Source: Oscillospiraceae bacterium (GTDB lineage Bacteria; Bacillota; Clostridia; Oscillospirales; Acutalibacteraceae). Taken from it: a stretch of 39,745 nt of DNA. Within the stretch, counting starts at the first letter, position 1. Each line of letters opens with the position of its first letter. Positions 33,820 through 39,745 of this stretch are shown piece by piece. The DNA lies in assembly GCA_031261445.1 (NCBI GenBank), contig JAISJQ010000021.1, positions 1 through 39,745 on the forward strand, given 5' to 3'. The position numbers were made by a program, and so were the translations under genes. The notes under the pieces are model-generated. The model did no database searches. It had not been told where the DNA came from and saw nothing but the letters and a program-made list of their open reading frames with translations.

Positions 33820-34052
33820 TTTCTAGTTTTTTCGGTTAGGGACTAGGTGTGTGAACCGTAGGGGCGGCAACCTGCCGCCCGTTGATCCTCCCAAACCACA
33901 CCGGTTCGCACAGCGGGCGACCGGGGACGGTCGCCCCTACTATACCACGGGCGGCAGGTTGCCGCCCCTACAGAGGCATGAGGGCATGAGGGTTCAGGCT
34001 TGAGGGGGAACGTGCAAACAATTGTACATTGTTCTTTGTTAATTGTTCATTG
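33820..34052. repeat. Repeat cluster: families C, B (three copies), E and A
   Basis: In order: CTAGTTTTTTCGGTTAGG-like family C (33822-33848), a forward GTAG hairpin (33858-33880), reverse hairpins at 33915-33940 and 33949-33971, family E (33975-34007) and family A (34017-34052). The hairpins have GGGCGGCA and GGGCGACCG stems. No gene is seen in this gap. Family A supplies the aminotransferase stop. Confidence 0.75.
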
Positions 34053-35207
34053 CGCAAGCTTGCGTATGCCCTCTAAGCGATTGAGCGCCTCAATGAGCGT
34101 CTCTTCTTTTTTGGCAAAGTGAAAGCGGATGAGGTGGTGCACGTCCTCGCGGAAGAAGCTAGAGCCCGGCACGGCGGCCACGCCCACACGCTCGGCCAAC
34201 TGTTCGCAGAAATGCAAATCGTTGGCGTAGCCAAACGCGCTGATGTCCACCAGCACGTAGTACGCCCCCTGCGGCTCGGTGAAGGGCAGGCCGATACGGC
34301 GCAAGCCGTCCAGAAACAGCGTGCGTTTGGCGGTGTAAACCGCCGTCAGCTCGTCGTAATATTCCTGCCCAAAGCCCAACGCGGTGACCGCCGCGGCCTG
34401 CAGGGGCGCGGCGGCGCCCACGGTCAAGAAGTCGTGCACCTTGCGTGCCACCTCCACGATTTCTGGCGGCGCGATGATGTAGCCCAAACGCCAGCCGGTG
34501 ATGGAGTAGGTCTTGCTCAGGCTCGAGCAAGAGAGCGTCCGCGCCCGCATCCCCGGCAGGGAGGCGAAATACACGTGCTCATGCGGCGCATAGACAATGT
34601 GCTCGTAGACTTCGTCCGTGATGACGTAGCAGTCGTATTTTTCCGCTAGAAACGCGATGCACTCTAGCTCCGCGCGGGTGAACACCTTGCCGCAGGGGTT
34701 GGAGGGATTGCAGAGAATGAGTGCCTTTGGGTGCTGGGCGAACGCCGCCTCCAGCTCGTCGGGCTTGAACGAGAATTCTGGCGGATGCAGGGGCACGTAG
34801 ATGGGCTCAGCCCCCGAGAGGATGGCATCCGCGCCGTAGTTTTCATAGAACGGCGAGAACACAATCACTTTGTCGCCGGGGTTGCAGACGGTCATCATGG
34901 CGCACATCATGGCCTCGGTGCTGCCGCAGGTGACCACGATTTCGGTTTCGGGGTCGATGTCGTAGCCCATGAGGGCGGACTGCTTTTTGGCCAGCGCGGC
35001 GCGAAAATCCGCCGCGCCCCAGGTGAGGGCGTACTGGTGTGGGCCATCCACGGCCAAATCGCGCAGGGCGGCGGTGAGGGCGGCGGGCGGATCAAAATCC
35101 GGGAAGCCCTGAGAGAGGTTCACCGCGCCGTGCTGATTCGCAATGCGTGTCATGCGGCGAATGACGGAATCGGTGAAATCGGCCGTGCGCAGAGAAAGTG
35201 CTTGCAT
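34047..35207 (-). CDS. PLP-dependent class I/II aminotransferase
   Basis: The 386-residue enzyme begins MQALSLRTADFTDSVIRRMT. It has SQGFPDFDPPAAL, SNPCGKVFTRAE, ITDEVYEHIVY and the PLP-lysine motif SSLSKTYSITGWRLGYI, which places it with the methionine/kynurenine/aspartate type (subgroup I) aminotransferases. Its closeness to an O-acetylhomoserine sulfhydrylase suggests a role in methionine metabolism; this is inference. The start at 35207 has AAGGGG. The final CAATGA (Q and stop) comes from a family A repeat. Confidence 0.9.
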   Translation of the reverse strand: MQALSLRTADFTDSVIRRMTRIANQHGAVNLSQGFPDFDPPAALTAALRDLAVDGPHQYALTWGAADFRAALAKKQSALMGYDIDPETEIVVTCGSTEAMMCAMMTVCNPGDKVIVFSPFYENYGADAILSGAEPIYVPLHPPEFSFKPDELEAAFAQHPKALILCNPSNPCGKVFTRAELECIAFLAEKYDCYVITDEVYEHIVYAPHEHVYFASLPGMRARTLSCSSLSKTYSITGWRLGYIIAPPEIVEVARKVHDFLTVGAAAPLQAAAVTALGFGQEYYDELTAVYTAKRTLFLDGLRRIGLPFTEPQGAYYVLVDISAFGYANDLHFCEQLAERVGVAAVPGSSFFREDVHHLIRFHFAKKEETLIEALNRLEGIRKLAQ

Positions 35208-35228
35208 AATAAAACCCCTTAGGCTTTG

Positions 35229-35366
35229 CAATTAACAATTGACAATGAACAATGAACAATTGTTTGTGGGGGAAGCGGTCGCCCCTAGCCCCTCGCGCCT
35301 GTATCCTCATGCCTCATCCCTCTAAGCCCCCACAATTGTTCATTGTTCATTGTTCATTCTTCATTG
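35229..35366. repeat. 138-base composite inverted repeat unit (A-B-E-A)
   Basis: Family A arms at 35229-35263 and 35332-35366 are inverted and share a perfect CAATGAACAATGAACAATTG. Between them are a half B copy (about 35274-35287) and a family E copy (35299-35322). The right arm encodes MKNEQ and the stop of the sulfhydrylase. It looks like a small non-autonomous element. Confidence 0.75.
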
Positions 35367-36588
35367 AACTGATTGCTTGTGCGAAGTCGGTGATTAAGTC
35401 CTCTATGTCCTCGATGCCTACGCTGATGCGCAGGGAATCGTCATAGACCCCGGCGGCGGTCTGGGCGGCTGGCGTTGCGTGCAGATAGATGGTGCTGGCC
35501 GGGTGAATCGCGAGGGTGCGCACGTCGCCGATGTTGGTGGCGATTTTGGCGTATTTGAGCGCATCCAGCAGCGCAAACGCTCGCGCCTTGCTCCCCGCCC
35601 GCAGGGTAAGAATCGCGCCGCCCTGTCCGCCCACAAACTGCGTTTTCGTCAGCGCGGCATAGCCACTGCGCGGCAACGCCGGGTAGTTCACGTCCGCCAG
35701 CTCGTCGCGCGTCTCTAGATAGGCGGCCAACTGCGCGGCGTTTTGGCACAGCCGCTCCATGCGCAGACCCAGCGTCTCCAGCCCCAGAATGTTCAGGTAG
35801 GCGTTTTGCGGGGCGAGGCACGCGCCAAAGTTGCGCCACAAATCCTGCCGCAGGCGCACGCTATAGGCCAGCTTGCCGTACTTCTTATACGCCGCCAGCG
35901 CAGGGAACTTCTCGAAGTCCCAGGCGATCTTTGCCCCGTCGGCAATCACGCCGCTGATGGCGTCGCCACTGCCGTTGATGTACTTGCTGGAGGAATGCAC
36001 CACAATGTGCGCACCCAGCCGCAGGGGTTGCACCAGCGCGGGCGTGGCCGTGGTGCTGTCCACGATGAACACCAGCCCCTTTTCGTTGGCCACGGCCGCC
36101 ACGGCGGCGATGTCCACCACGTCCAGCTTGGGGTTGCCGATGAGCTCCGCGAAAATTACTTTGGTGTGTTCGTTGGTCTGCGCACGGACGCTCTGCGCGG
36201 TCACCGTCTCCACAAAGCGCGTGGTGATGCCAAAGCGTTCCAGATCGTGCAGTAAATCCAGCGTGCCGCCAAAGAGACCGCTGCCAGCGATGATTTCGTC
36301 GCCGCTTTGTAGGACGCACAGCAGCGCGGCGGTGATGGCCGCCATGCCAGAGGCGCAGCTCACCGCGTCCACCGCACCCTCCAGCGCGGCGATGCGTTTT
36401 TCAAACGCGCTCACGGTGGGGTTGCCGATGCGGGTATAGGCAAAGCCCGGCGCACGGTTCGCAAAGACCGCTTCCAGCTTTTCCGCGCTCTCGTGCGCAA
36501 AGGCAGAGGCCTGATAGATGGGCGGCAGCGTCGCGCCGGGGGCATCAAGCACGGGCACGCCGTGGAGGAGCTGTGTGTTGAATTTCAT
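35347..36588 (-). CDS. O-acetylhomoserine sulfhydrylase-type PLP enzyme
   Basis: The 413-residue protein begins MKFNTQLLHGVPVLDAPGAT and has the Cys/Met metabolism family layout: PPIYQASAFAHES, FAYTRIGNPTVSAFEKRIAA, ASGMAAITAALL, and the PLP lysine in VVHSSSKYINGSGDAISG. It likely makes homocysteine from O-acetylhomoserine and sulfide. It is last in an overlapping operon with the iron alcohol dehydrogenase (ATGA) and transporter. A GGAG lies nine bases before the start. MKNEQ at the C-terminus is encoded by a family A repeat. Confidence 0.9.
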   Translation of the reverse strand: MKFNTQLLHGVPVLDAPGATLPPIYQASAFAHESAEKLEAVFANRAPGFAYTRIGNPTVSAFEKRIAALEGAVDAVSCASGMAAITAALLCVLQSGDEIIAGSGLFGGTLDLLHDLERFGITTRFVETVTAQSVRAQTNEHTKVIFAELIGNPKLDVVDIAAVAAVANEKGLVFIVDSTTATPALVQPLRLGAHIVVHSSSKYINGSGDAISGVIADGAKIAWDFEKFPALAAYKKYGKLAYSVRLRQDLWRNFGACLAPQNAYLNILGLETLGLRMERLCQNAAQLAAYLETRDELADVNYPALPRSGYAALTKTQFVGGQGGAILTLRAGSKARAFALLDALKYAKIATNIGDVRTLAIHPASTIYLHATPAAQTAAGVYDDSLRISVGIEDIEDLITDFAQAISSMKNEQ

Positions 36589-37622
36589 GCTAGTGTCTCC
36601 AAAACCTGTTGTACGCCTTTGGCGTCTAGAATCACGGGGTTGTTCTGCATGTTGGGGTGCAGACATTTTGCCGCCAGCGTGGGCAACGCAGCGGCGGGGA
36701 TGCCCGCATCGGCTAGGGTGCGGGGGATACCCAGCGCGGCGTTGAGGCGGTCGATTTCGTCCGCCAAAGCGTCTGGCGTGGCAAAGCCCAGCGCGTGGGT
36801 GTGCGCGGTGAGCGCCTCCCCGTTCAGCCGCGTGAACGCCGCCAGCGTGAAGGCGCAGGCCGCGCCGTGGGTGAGGCCGTAATCCGCCGTGAGGGGGAAG
36901 GAGCACGCGTGCACCCCGGCGGTTTTCGTCTGCGCAAACGCCAGCCCCGCCAAGAGTGCGCCCTCGCTGAGCGCCTCTCTGGCGCTCAGATCCGCCCCGT
37001 CCGCGTAGGCGTTCTCTATCGAGCGCAAAATCAGCCGCGCGGCCTGTTTGGCCAAGGCATCGCTGGCAGGGTTGTGGTTTCGGCTCCAGAGGGCTTCCAG
37101 CGCGTGGCTCAGGGCATCCATGCCCGTGTCCGCCGTCACGCGGGGCGGAACGCTCAGCGTCAGGCGCGGGTCGACAAGGGCAGTGTGCGGGTACATCTTC
37201 GGCGCGGCGACGGGGGCTTTCGCGCCCGTGTGGTCGTCACTCAGGACGCTGATCATCGTCACTTCGCTGCCCGTGCCCGCCGTGGTGGGCAGAGCGACCA
37301 GCGGCAGCGCGAGAGAATCCGTGTGCGCGGCGATTTTCGCGCAGTCCAGCACCGATCCGCCGCCCAACGCCACCACCACGTCCGCCTGCACCGTGCGCAA
37401 AAAGGCCGCGCAGTCACGCACATTGCCGTGGGTGGGGTTGGGGCGCACATCGCTGAAGACACCCACAAAGTCGCCCGTGCGCAGAACGCCCGATCCCAGC
37501 GCCGAGCGCGAGGCCACCAGAGCCGGGCGTTCCCAGCCGTTTTGCGTCAGGACATCGCCCAGCCCAGCCGCCGCACCCGTGCCGAAAATCACCCGCACGG
37601 GGTTGTGCCATTGCCAATTCAT
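36585..37622 (-). CDS. Iron-containing (class III) alcohol dehydrogenase
   Basis: The 345-residue protein begins MNWQWHNPVRVIFGTGAAAG. NAD binding shows VVALGGGSVLDCAKIAA and LPTTAGTGSEVT. The metal ligands are in TADTGMDALSHALEALWS and GVHACSFPLTADYGLTHGAA. It would interconvert an aldehyde and an alcohol. The substrate is not shown; relatives include phosphonoacetaldehyde-type reductases, so an unusual aldehyde is possible. It overlaps both the ABC ATPase gene and the sulfhydrylase gene by four bases. Confidence 0.88.
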   Translation of the reverse strand: MNWQWHNPVRVIFGTGAAAGLGDVLTQNGWERPALVASRSALGSGVLRTGDFVGVFSDVRPNPTHGNVRDCAAFLRTVQADVVVALGGGSVLDCAKIAAHTDSLALPLVALPTTAGTGSEVTMISVLSDDHTGAKAPVAAPKMYPHTALVDPRLTLSVPPRVTADTGMDALSHALEALWSRNHNPASDALAKQAARLILRSIENAYADGADLSAREALSEGALLAGLAFAQTKTAGVHACSFPLTADYGLTHGAACAFTLAAFTRLNGEALTAHTHALGFATPDALADEIDRLNAALGIPRTLADAGIPAAALPTLAAKCLHPNMQNNPVILDAKGVQQVLETLA

Positions 37623-38383
37623 GTTTGCTCCTGTTGATAATCTTTGATGCTGAAATTTTCGTCCAAGCGCACGCCAAAAGCGGTTTGAATCGCCCCGCTG
37701 GCCACGGCCTGCGCCGGTTCTCCCTGAAAGAGCAGTTCCTGCGCGTGGAGCACTAGGCACGCGTCCGCAAAATGCAACGCCAAGGGCAGATCGTGCGCGA
37801 TAAGCATAACGGTTTTGCCCGCGTCTGTCAAGTCCTTTAGGGTGTGCATGAGCGAAATTTGCACGGAAATGTCCAAAAACGCCGTCGGCTCGTCCAGCAG
37901 GATGAGCGGCGTGTCCTGCGCGAGGGTCATGGCGAGAGCGGCTTTTTGCTTTTGACCGCCGCTGAGCGTGGGCAAGCGGCGTTCCGCGAACGACAGTGCA
38001 CCCGTGCTGCGCAGTGCCGTCTCTACGATTTCCCGGTCGCGCTCGCGCAGGATGTGCCGCCGCCCCAAGTGCGGGTAGCGCCCGTGCGCCACCAGCTGGC
38101 GCACGGTGATGTCCGGCACTTGCCGCCACTGGGGAAAGAGCGCGATGCGCTGGGCGCGTTCTTGTGAGGAGAGCGCCGCGATGTTCTGCGCCCCCGCGCC
38201 GTGTAGCGTAATCGTGCCCGTCTGCGGCGCGACTAACCCAGCCGCCAGGCGCAATAGGGTGCTCTTCCCCGAGGCGTTTGCCCCCAACAGTGCCGTGCAT
38301 TTGCCCGGCGCAAGACTGAAGCTGATGTCCCGCAAGACCTCTGCCCGGCCGTAGGAAAAACTAACGTGCCCGAACTCAAGCAT
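37619..38383 (-). CDS. Iron-chelate/cobalamin-type ABC transporter ATPase
   Basis: The 254-residue ATPase begins MLEFGHVSFSYGRAEVLRDI. Walker A is LLGANASGKSTLL, the signature is LSGGQKQKAA, Walker B is PLILLDEPTAFLD, and the switch is LIAHDLP. It fits the FecE/BtuD family that powers uptake of iron-siderophore, heme or cobalamin. It overlaps the FecCD permease gene by eight bases. No binding-protein gene is visible in the window. Confidence 0.9.
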   Translation of the reverse strand: MLEFGHVSFSYGRAEVLRDISFSLAPGKCTALLGANASGKSTLLRLAAGLVAPQTGTITLHGAGAQNIAALSSQERAQRIALFPQWRQVPDITVRQLVAHGRYPHLGRRHILRERDREIVETALRSTGALSFAERRLPTLSGGQKQKAALAMTLAQDTPLILLDEPTAFLDISVQISLMHTLKDLTDAGKTVMLIAHDLPLALHFADACLVLHAQELLFQGEPAQAVASGAIQTAFGVRLDENFSIKDYQQEQT

Positions 38384-39377
38384 GGCCGCGCCTCCGCAAT
38401 AACAGATAGAGAAAAAACGGACCGCCCAGCAGATTCAGGAAGATGCCCGCCGGGAGCTCGTAGGGCGCGAACAGAGTACGCGCCAGCAAGTCGCAGAGCG
38501 TCACCAGTGCCCCGCCGCAGAGCAGACAGCCCACCAGCTGCACCCGCGTTGTCCCCGTGGGAAACAGACGACGCACGATGTGCGGCGTGAGCAGCCCCAC
38601 AAAGCCCAGCAGTCCGCAGACGCTCACCGCCGCGCCCGCCAGCGAGGCGATGAGCACGATGAGCACCGCGCGGGTGGCGGAGACGCGCACGCCCAGCGTG
38701 GCGGCGGTGTCGTCCCCCAGCGCGAAGACATCCAGCGTGCGCGTCCAAAAAAACGCGGCGATGAGCGCGACGAAAATCAACGTGGCCGAAGGCCAGATTC
38801 TGCCCCAGCCGATGCCCGCGAAGCCGCCCAGCAGGAAGGCGTTGTAGCCGGGCAGGGCTTCAGGGACGAGTGTGTGCAGGGCATCGATGCCCGCCGAGAG
38901 TATCCCGCCCACGGCCACACCCGCCAGAATGATCGTCCCCCGCCGCGAACCCACGCGGGCACTGAGCGCATAGACCAGCACCGCCGCGCCCACCGCGCCC
39001 GCGAGGGCAAAAGCGGGCGTGGCCGCGCTGCCCACGGGGAGCAGGACGCCGCACAGCGCCACCGCCAACCCCGCGCCGGAGTTGATGCCCAGCAGCGTGG
39101 GGGAGGCCAGCGGGTTGCTCAGAAGTGTCTGGCACAACAGCCCCGCCGCCGCCAGCGCCGCGCCGCACAGCAGTGTCGCCGCCACGCGGGGCAGGCGGAT
39201 CTGTAGCAAAATCTGCGCCGAGAGACTGTCGCCCGTCAGGCGCACCGCCCCGAACGTCAACGCCAACGCGCAAGAAAGTCCCCACACCAGTATGAGAGGG
39301 ATGAGGCGTGAGGTTACAGGGTTGAGGGGGCGCGAAACCGCGTGCGTCTCCCCCGCTGTGCGCCCGAAAATCCTCAT
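38376..39377 (-). CDS. FecCD-family ABC transporter permease
   Basis: The 333-residue protein has about nine or ten membrane segments and the family motifs RLPRVAATLLCGAALAAAGL, LCQTLLSNPLASPTLLGINS and VGLLTPHIVRRLFP. It pairs with the ATPase at 37619-38383 for uptake of an iron complex or cobalamin. The start at 39377 follows GAGGG. Both the leader and codons about 16-28 (PLNPVTSRLIPL) come from family E repeat sequence, so the N-terminus may have been altered by repeat insertion. A later start near the first membrane segment is an alternative. Confidence 0.88.
   Translation of the reverse strand: MRIFGRTAGETHAVSRPLNPVTSRLIPLILVWGLSCALALTFGAVRLTGDSLSAQILLQIRLPRVAATLLCGAALAAAGLLCQTLLSNPLASPTLLGINSGAGLAVALCGVLLPVGSAATPAFALAGAVGAAVLVYALSARVGSRRGTIILAGVAVGGILSAGIDALHTLVPEALPGYNAFLLGGFAGIGWGRIWPSATLIFVALIAAFFWTRTLDVFALGDDTAATLGVRVSATRAVLIVLIASLAGAAVSVCGLLGFVGLLTPHIVRRLFPTGTTRVQLVGCLLCGGALVTLCDLLARTLFAPYELPAGIFLNLLGGPFFLYLLLRRRGHA
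39295..39330. repeat. Family E repeat inside the permease gene start
   Basis: The coding-strand sequence CCTGTAACCTCACGCCTCAT matches 35299-35322 (CCTGTATCCTCATGCCTCAT) with two differences in the first 20 bases, and the next six bases (CCCTCT) are the same in both. Confidence 0.7.
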
Positions 39378-39425
39378 GACTGAACCCTCAACTAGATGCT
39401 AGATTTTAGAGACTAGAGGCTAGAC
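39372..39425. repeat. Family E and C repeats at the permease leader
   Basis: TCATGACTGAACCCTCAA (E) is followed by CTAGATGCTAGATTTTAG and GACTAGAGGCTAGAC (C). They lie over the ribosome site and leader of the permease gene. Confidence 0.65.
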
Positions 39426-39469
39426 TTCTTAATATTAGACGTTGTTGTCTTTCTAGCGAAGATAAGGTA

Positions 39470-39490
39470 TCAATGCAAAATCAGCATTGA
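39470..39490. promoter_or_regulatory. Inverted repeat, possible operator of the transporter operon
   Basis: TCAATGC / GCATTGA with a seven-base loop. A weak minus-strand promoter (TTGCAT, 17 bases, TAGAAA) overlaps it, so it might regulate the permease operon. Confidence 0.35.
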
Positions 39491-39494
39491 ACAC

Positions 39495-39523
39495 TTGACA
39501 AATGCACAGGAATGACGTATAAT
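39495..39523 (+). promoter_or_regulatory. Strong plus-strand promoter facing the membrane peptide gene
   Basis: TTGACA (39495-39500), 17 bases, TATAAT (39518-39523), a consensus promoter. No good plus-strand gene follows in the window; transcription would run into the 3' end of the minus-strand peptide gene. Confidence 0.75.
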
Positions 39524-39574
39524 ATGCACAGAGGGGCGGACGGAACGGTTCTCCCATCGAATGTTTTTCGGAAT

Positions 39575-39605
39575 TAACCGCTAACCGTGCGAAGGGGAGC
39601 GGTTA
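39575..39605 (+). terminator. Hairpin over the 3' end of the peptide gene
   Basis: Arms TAACCGCT / AGCGGTTA with a 15-base loop, followed on the plus strand by TTTCCTTCTTT. It includes the peptide gene's stop codon. It likely ends the short plus-strand RNA. Confidence 0.5.
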
Positions 39606-39686
39606 TTTCCTTCTTTGGTTGGACATAGCGATGATGGCTACCGTTGAGATCCAGAGGATCAGATAGGTCATTGCTAGTATTTCCAT
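39603..39686 (-). CDS. 27-residue hydrophobic peptide, type I toxin-like
   Basis: The peptide begins MEILAMTYLILWISTVAIIA and ends with a positive tail, NQRRK. It has one membrane helix and resembles holin-like toxins of type I toxin-antitoxin loci by shape, not by exact sequence. AAGGAGGTGAT, a full-length anti-16S match, lies five bases before the ATG. A convergent consensus promoter (39495-39523) would produce an RNA complementary to the 3' end of its message, the same arrangement as txpA/RatA. Its own promoter lies to the right, possibly beyond the window. Confidence 0.6.
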   Translation of the reverse strand: MEILAMTYLILWISTVAIIAMSNQRRK

Positions 39687-39745
39687 AAGTATCACCTCCT
39701 TCTGTCAAAGATGAAGGTGATGGGAAAACCGCTCGTGAACGCGCC

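Noticed and set aside
17018-35366. Family A tandem motifs as a CRISPR array
   Set aside because: The copies are short, irregular, without constant spacers, and spread between genes; no cas genes are present.
36820-38300. Upstream extension of the alcohol dehydrogenase and sulfhydrylase frames
   Set aside because: The longer frames run antisense-like through the ABC ATPase and dehydrogenase genes; ribosome sites and homology set the starts at 37622 and 36588.

Overview
The window looks like part of a spore-forming Clostridia genome (Bacillota), probably an uncultured gut-type lineage. The evidence is a yaaL-like/bofA pair, AGGAGG-type ribosome binding sites, a GC-rich core, and a decayed clostridial prophage/ICE-type element. 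No gene here fixes a genus.

Positions 1 to about 13,170 are a broken mobile element. It has a small resolvase, an AlbA_2-type ATP-binding protein, a divergent XRE repressor and ImmA-like protease, a sigma-like factor, a BRO/KilAC antirepressor, a SNF2 helicase, the stub of a family A DNA polymerase, and two tandem large serine recombinases. Four of these genes carry single-base frameshifts, one recombinase has also lost its catalytic serine, and a deletion has fused the polymerase exonuclease domain to a zinc-finger gene. Core genes of similar length are intact, so this looks like decay rather than poor sequence.

Positions 13,439 to 17,013 hold an initiator tRNA-Met, a 39-residue amphipathic peptide gene, a four-gene overlapping operon (an AAC(6')-like/RimJ-like acetyltransferase fusion, a small alpha-beta barrel-like protein, a second GNAT enzyme, and a squalene-cyclase-like toroid protein) and tRNA-Leu. 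Next come an AT-rich coiled-coil gene, a ferredoxin-tailed aldo/keto reductase, a very large HD/dGTPase-like protein on the other strand, yaaL-bofA and manA.

From about 23.9 kb to the right edge nearly all genes are on the minus strand: a RAYT (REP-associated tyrosine transposase), a MATE exporter, an operon of GH13 glycosidase, LCP-like protein and transglutaminase lipoprotein, a PLC-like protein, a CAP/Big2 secreted protein, a QueG-like Fe-S protein, a PLP aminotransferase, and an overlapping operon of a FecCD/FecE-type transporter, iron alcohol dehydrogenase and O-acetylhomoserine sulfhydrylase. The right edge holds a 27-residue membrane peptide facing a convergent promoter, which resembles a type I toxin-antitoxin locus.

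The most striking feature is a set of at least five short intergenic repeat families. One is a GTAG-plus-hairpin REP family that fits the RAYT. Almost every transcription-unit-terminal gene between 23.9 and 36.6 kb ends inside or next to one of these repeats. In several cases the repeat supplies the last codons and the stop codon, and two inverted copies lie in frame inside the RAYT gene itself.
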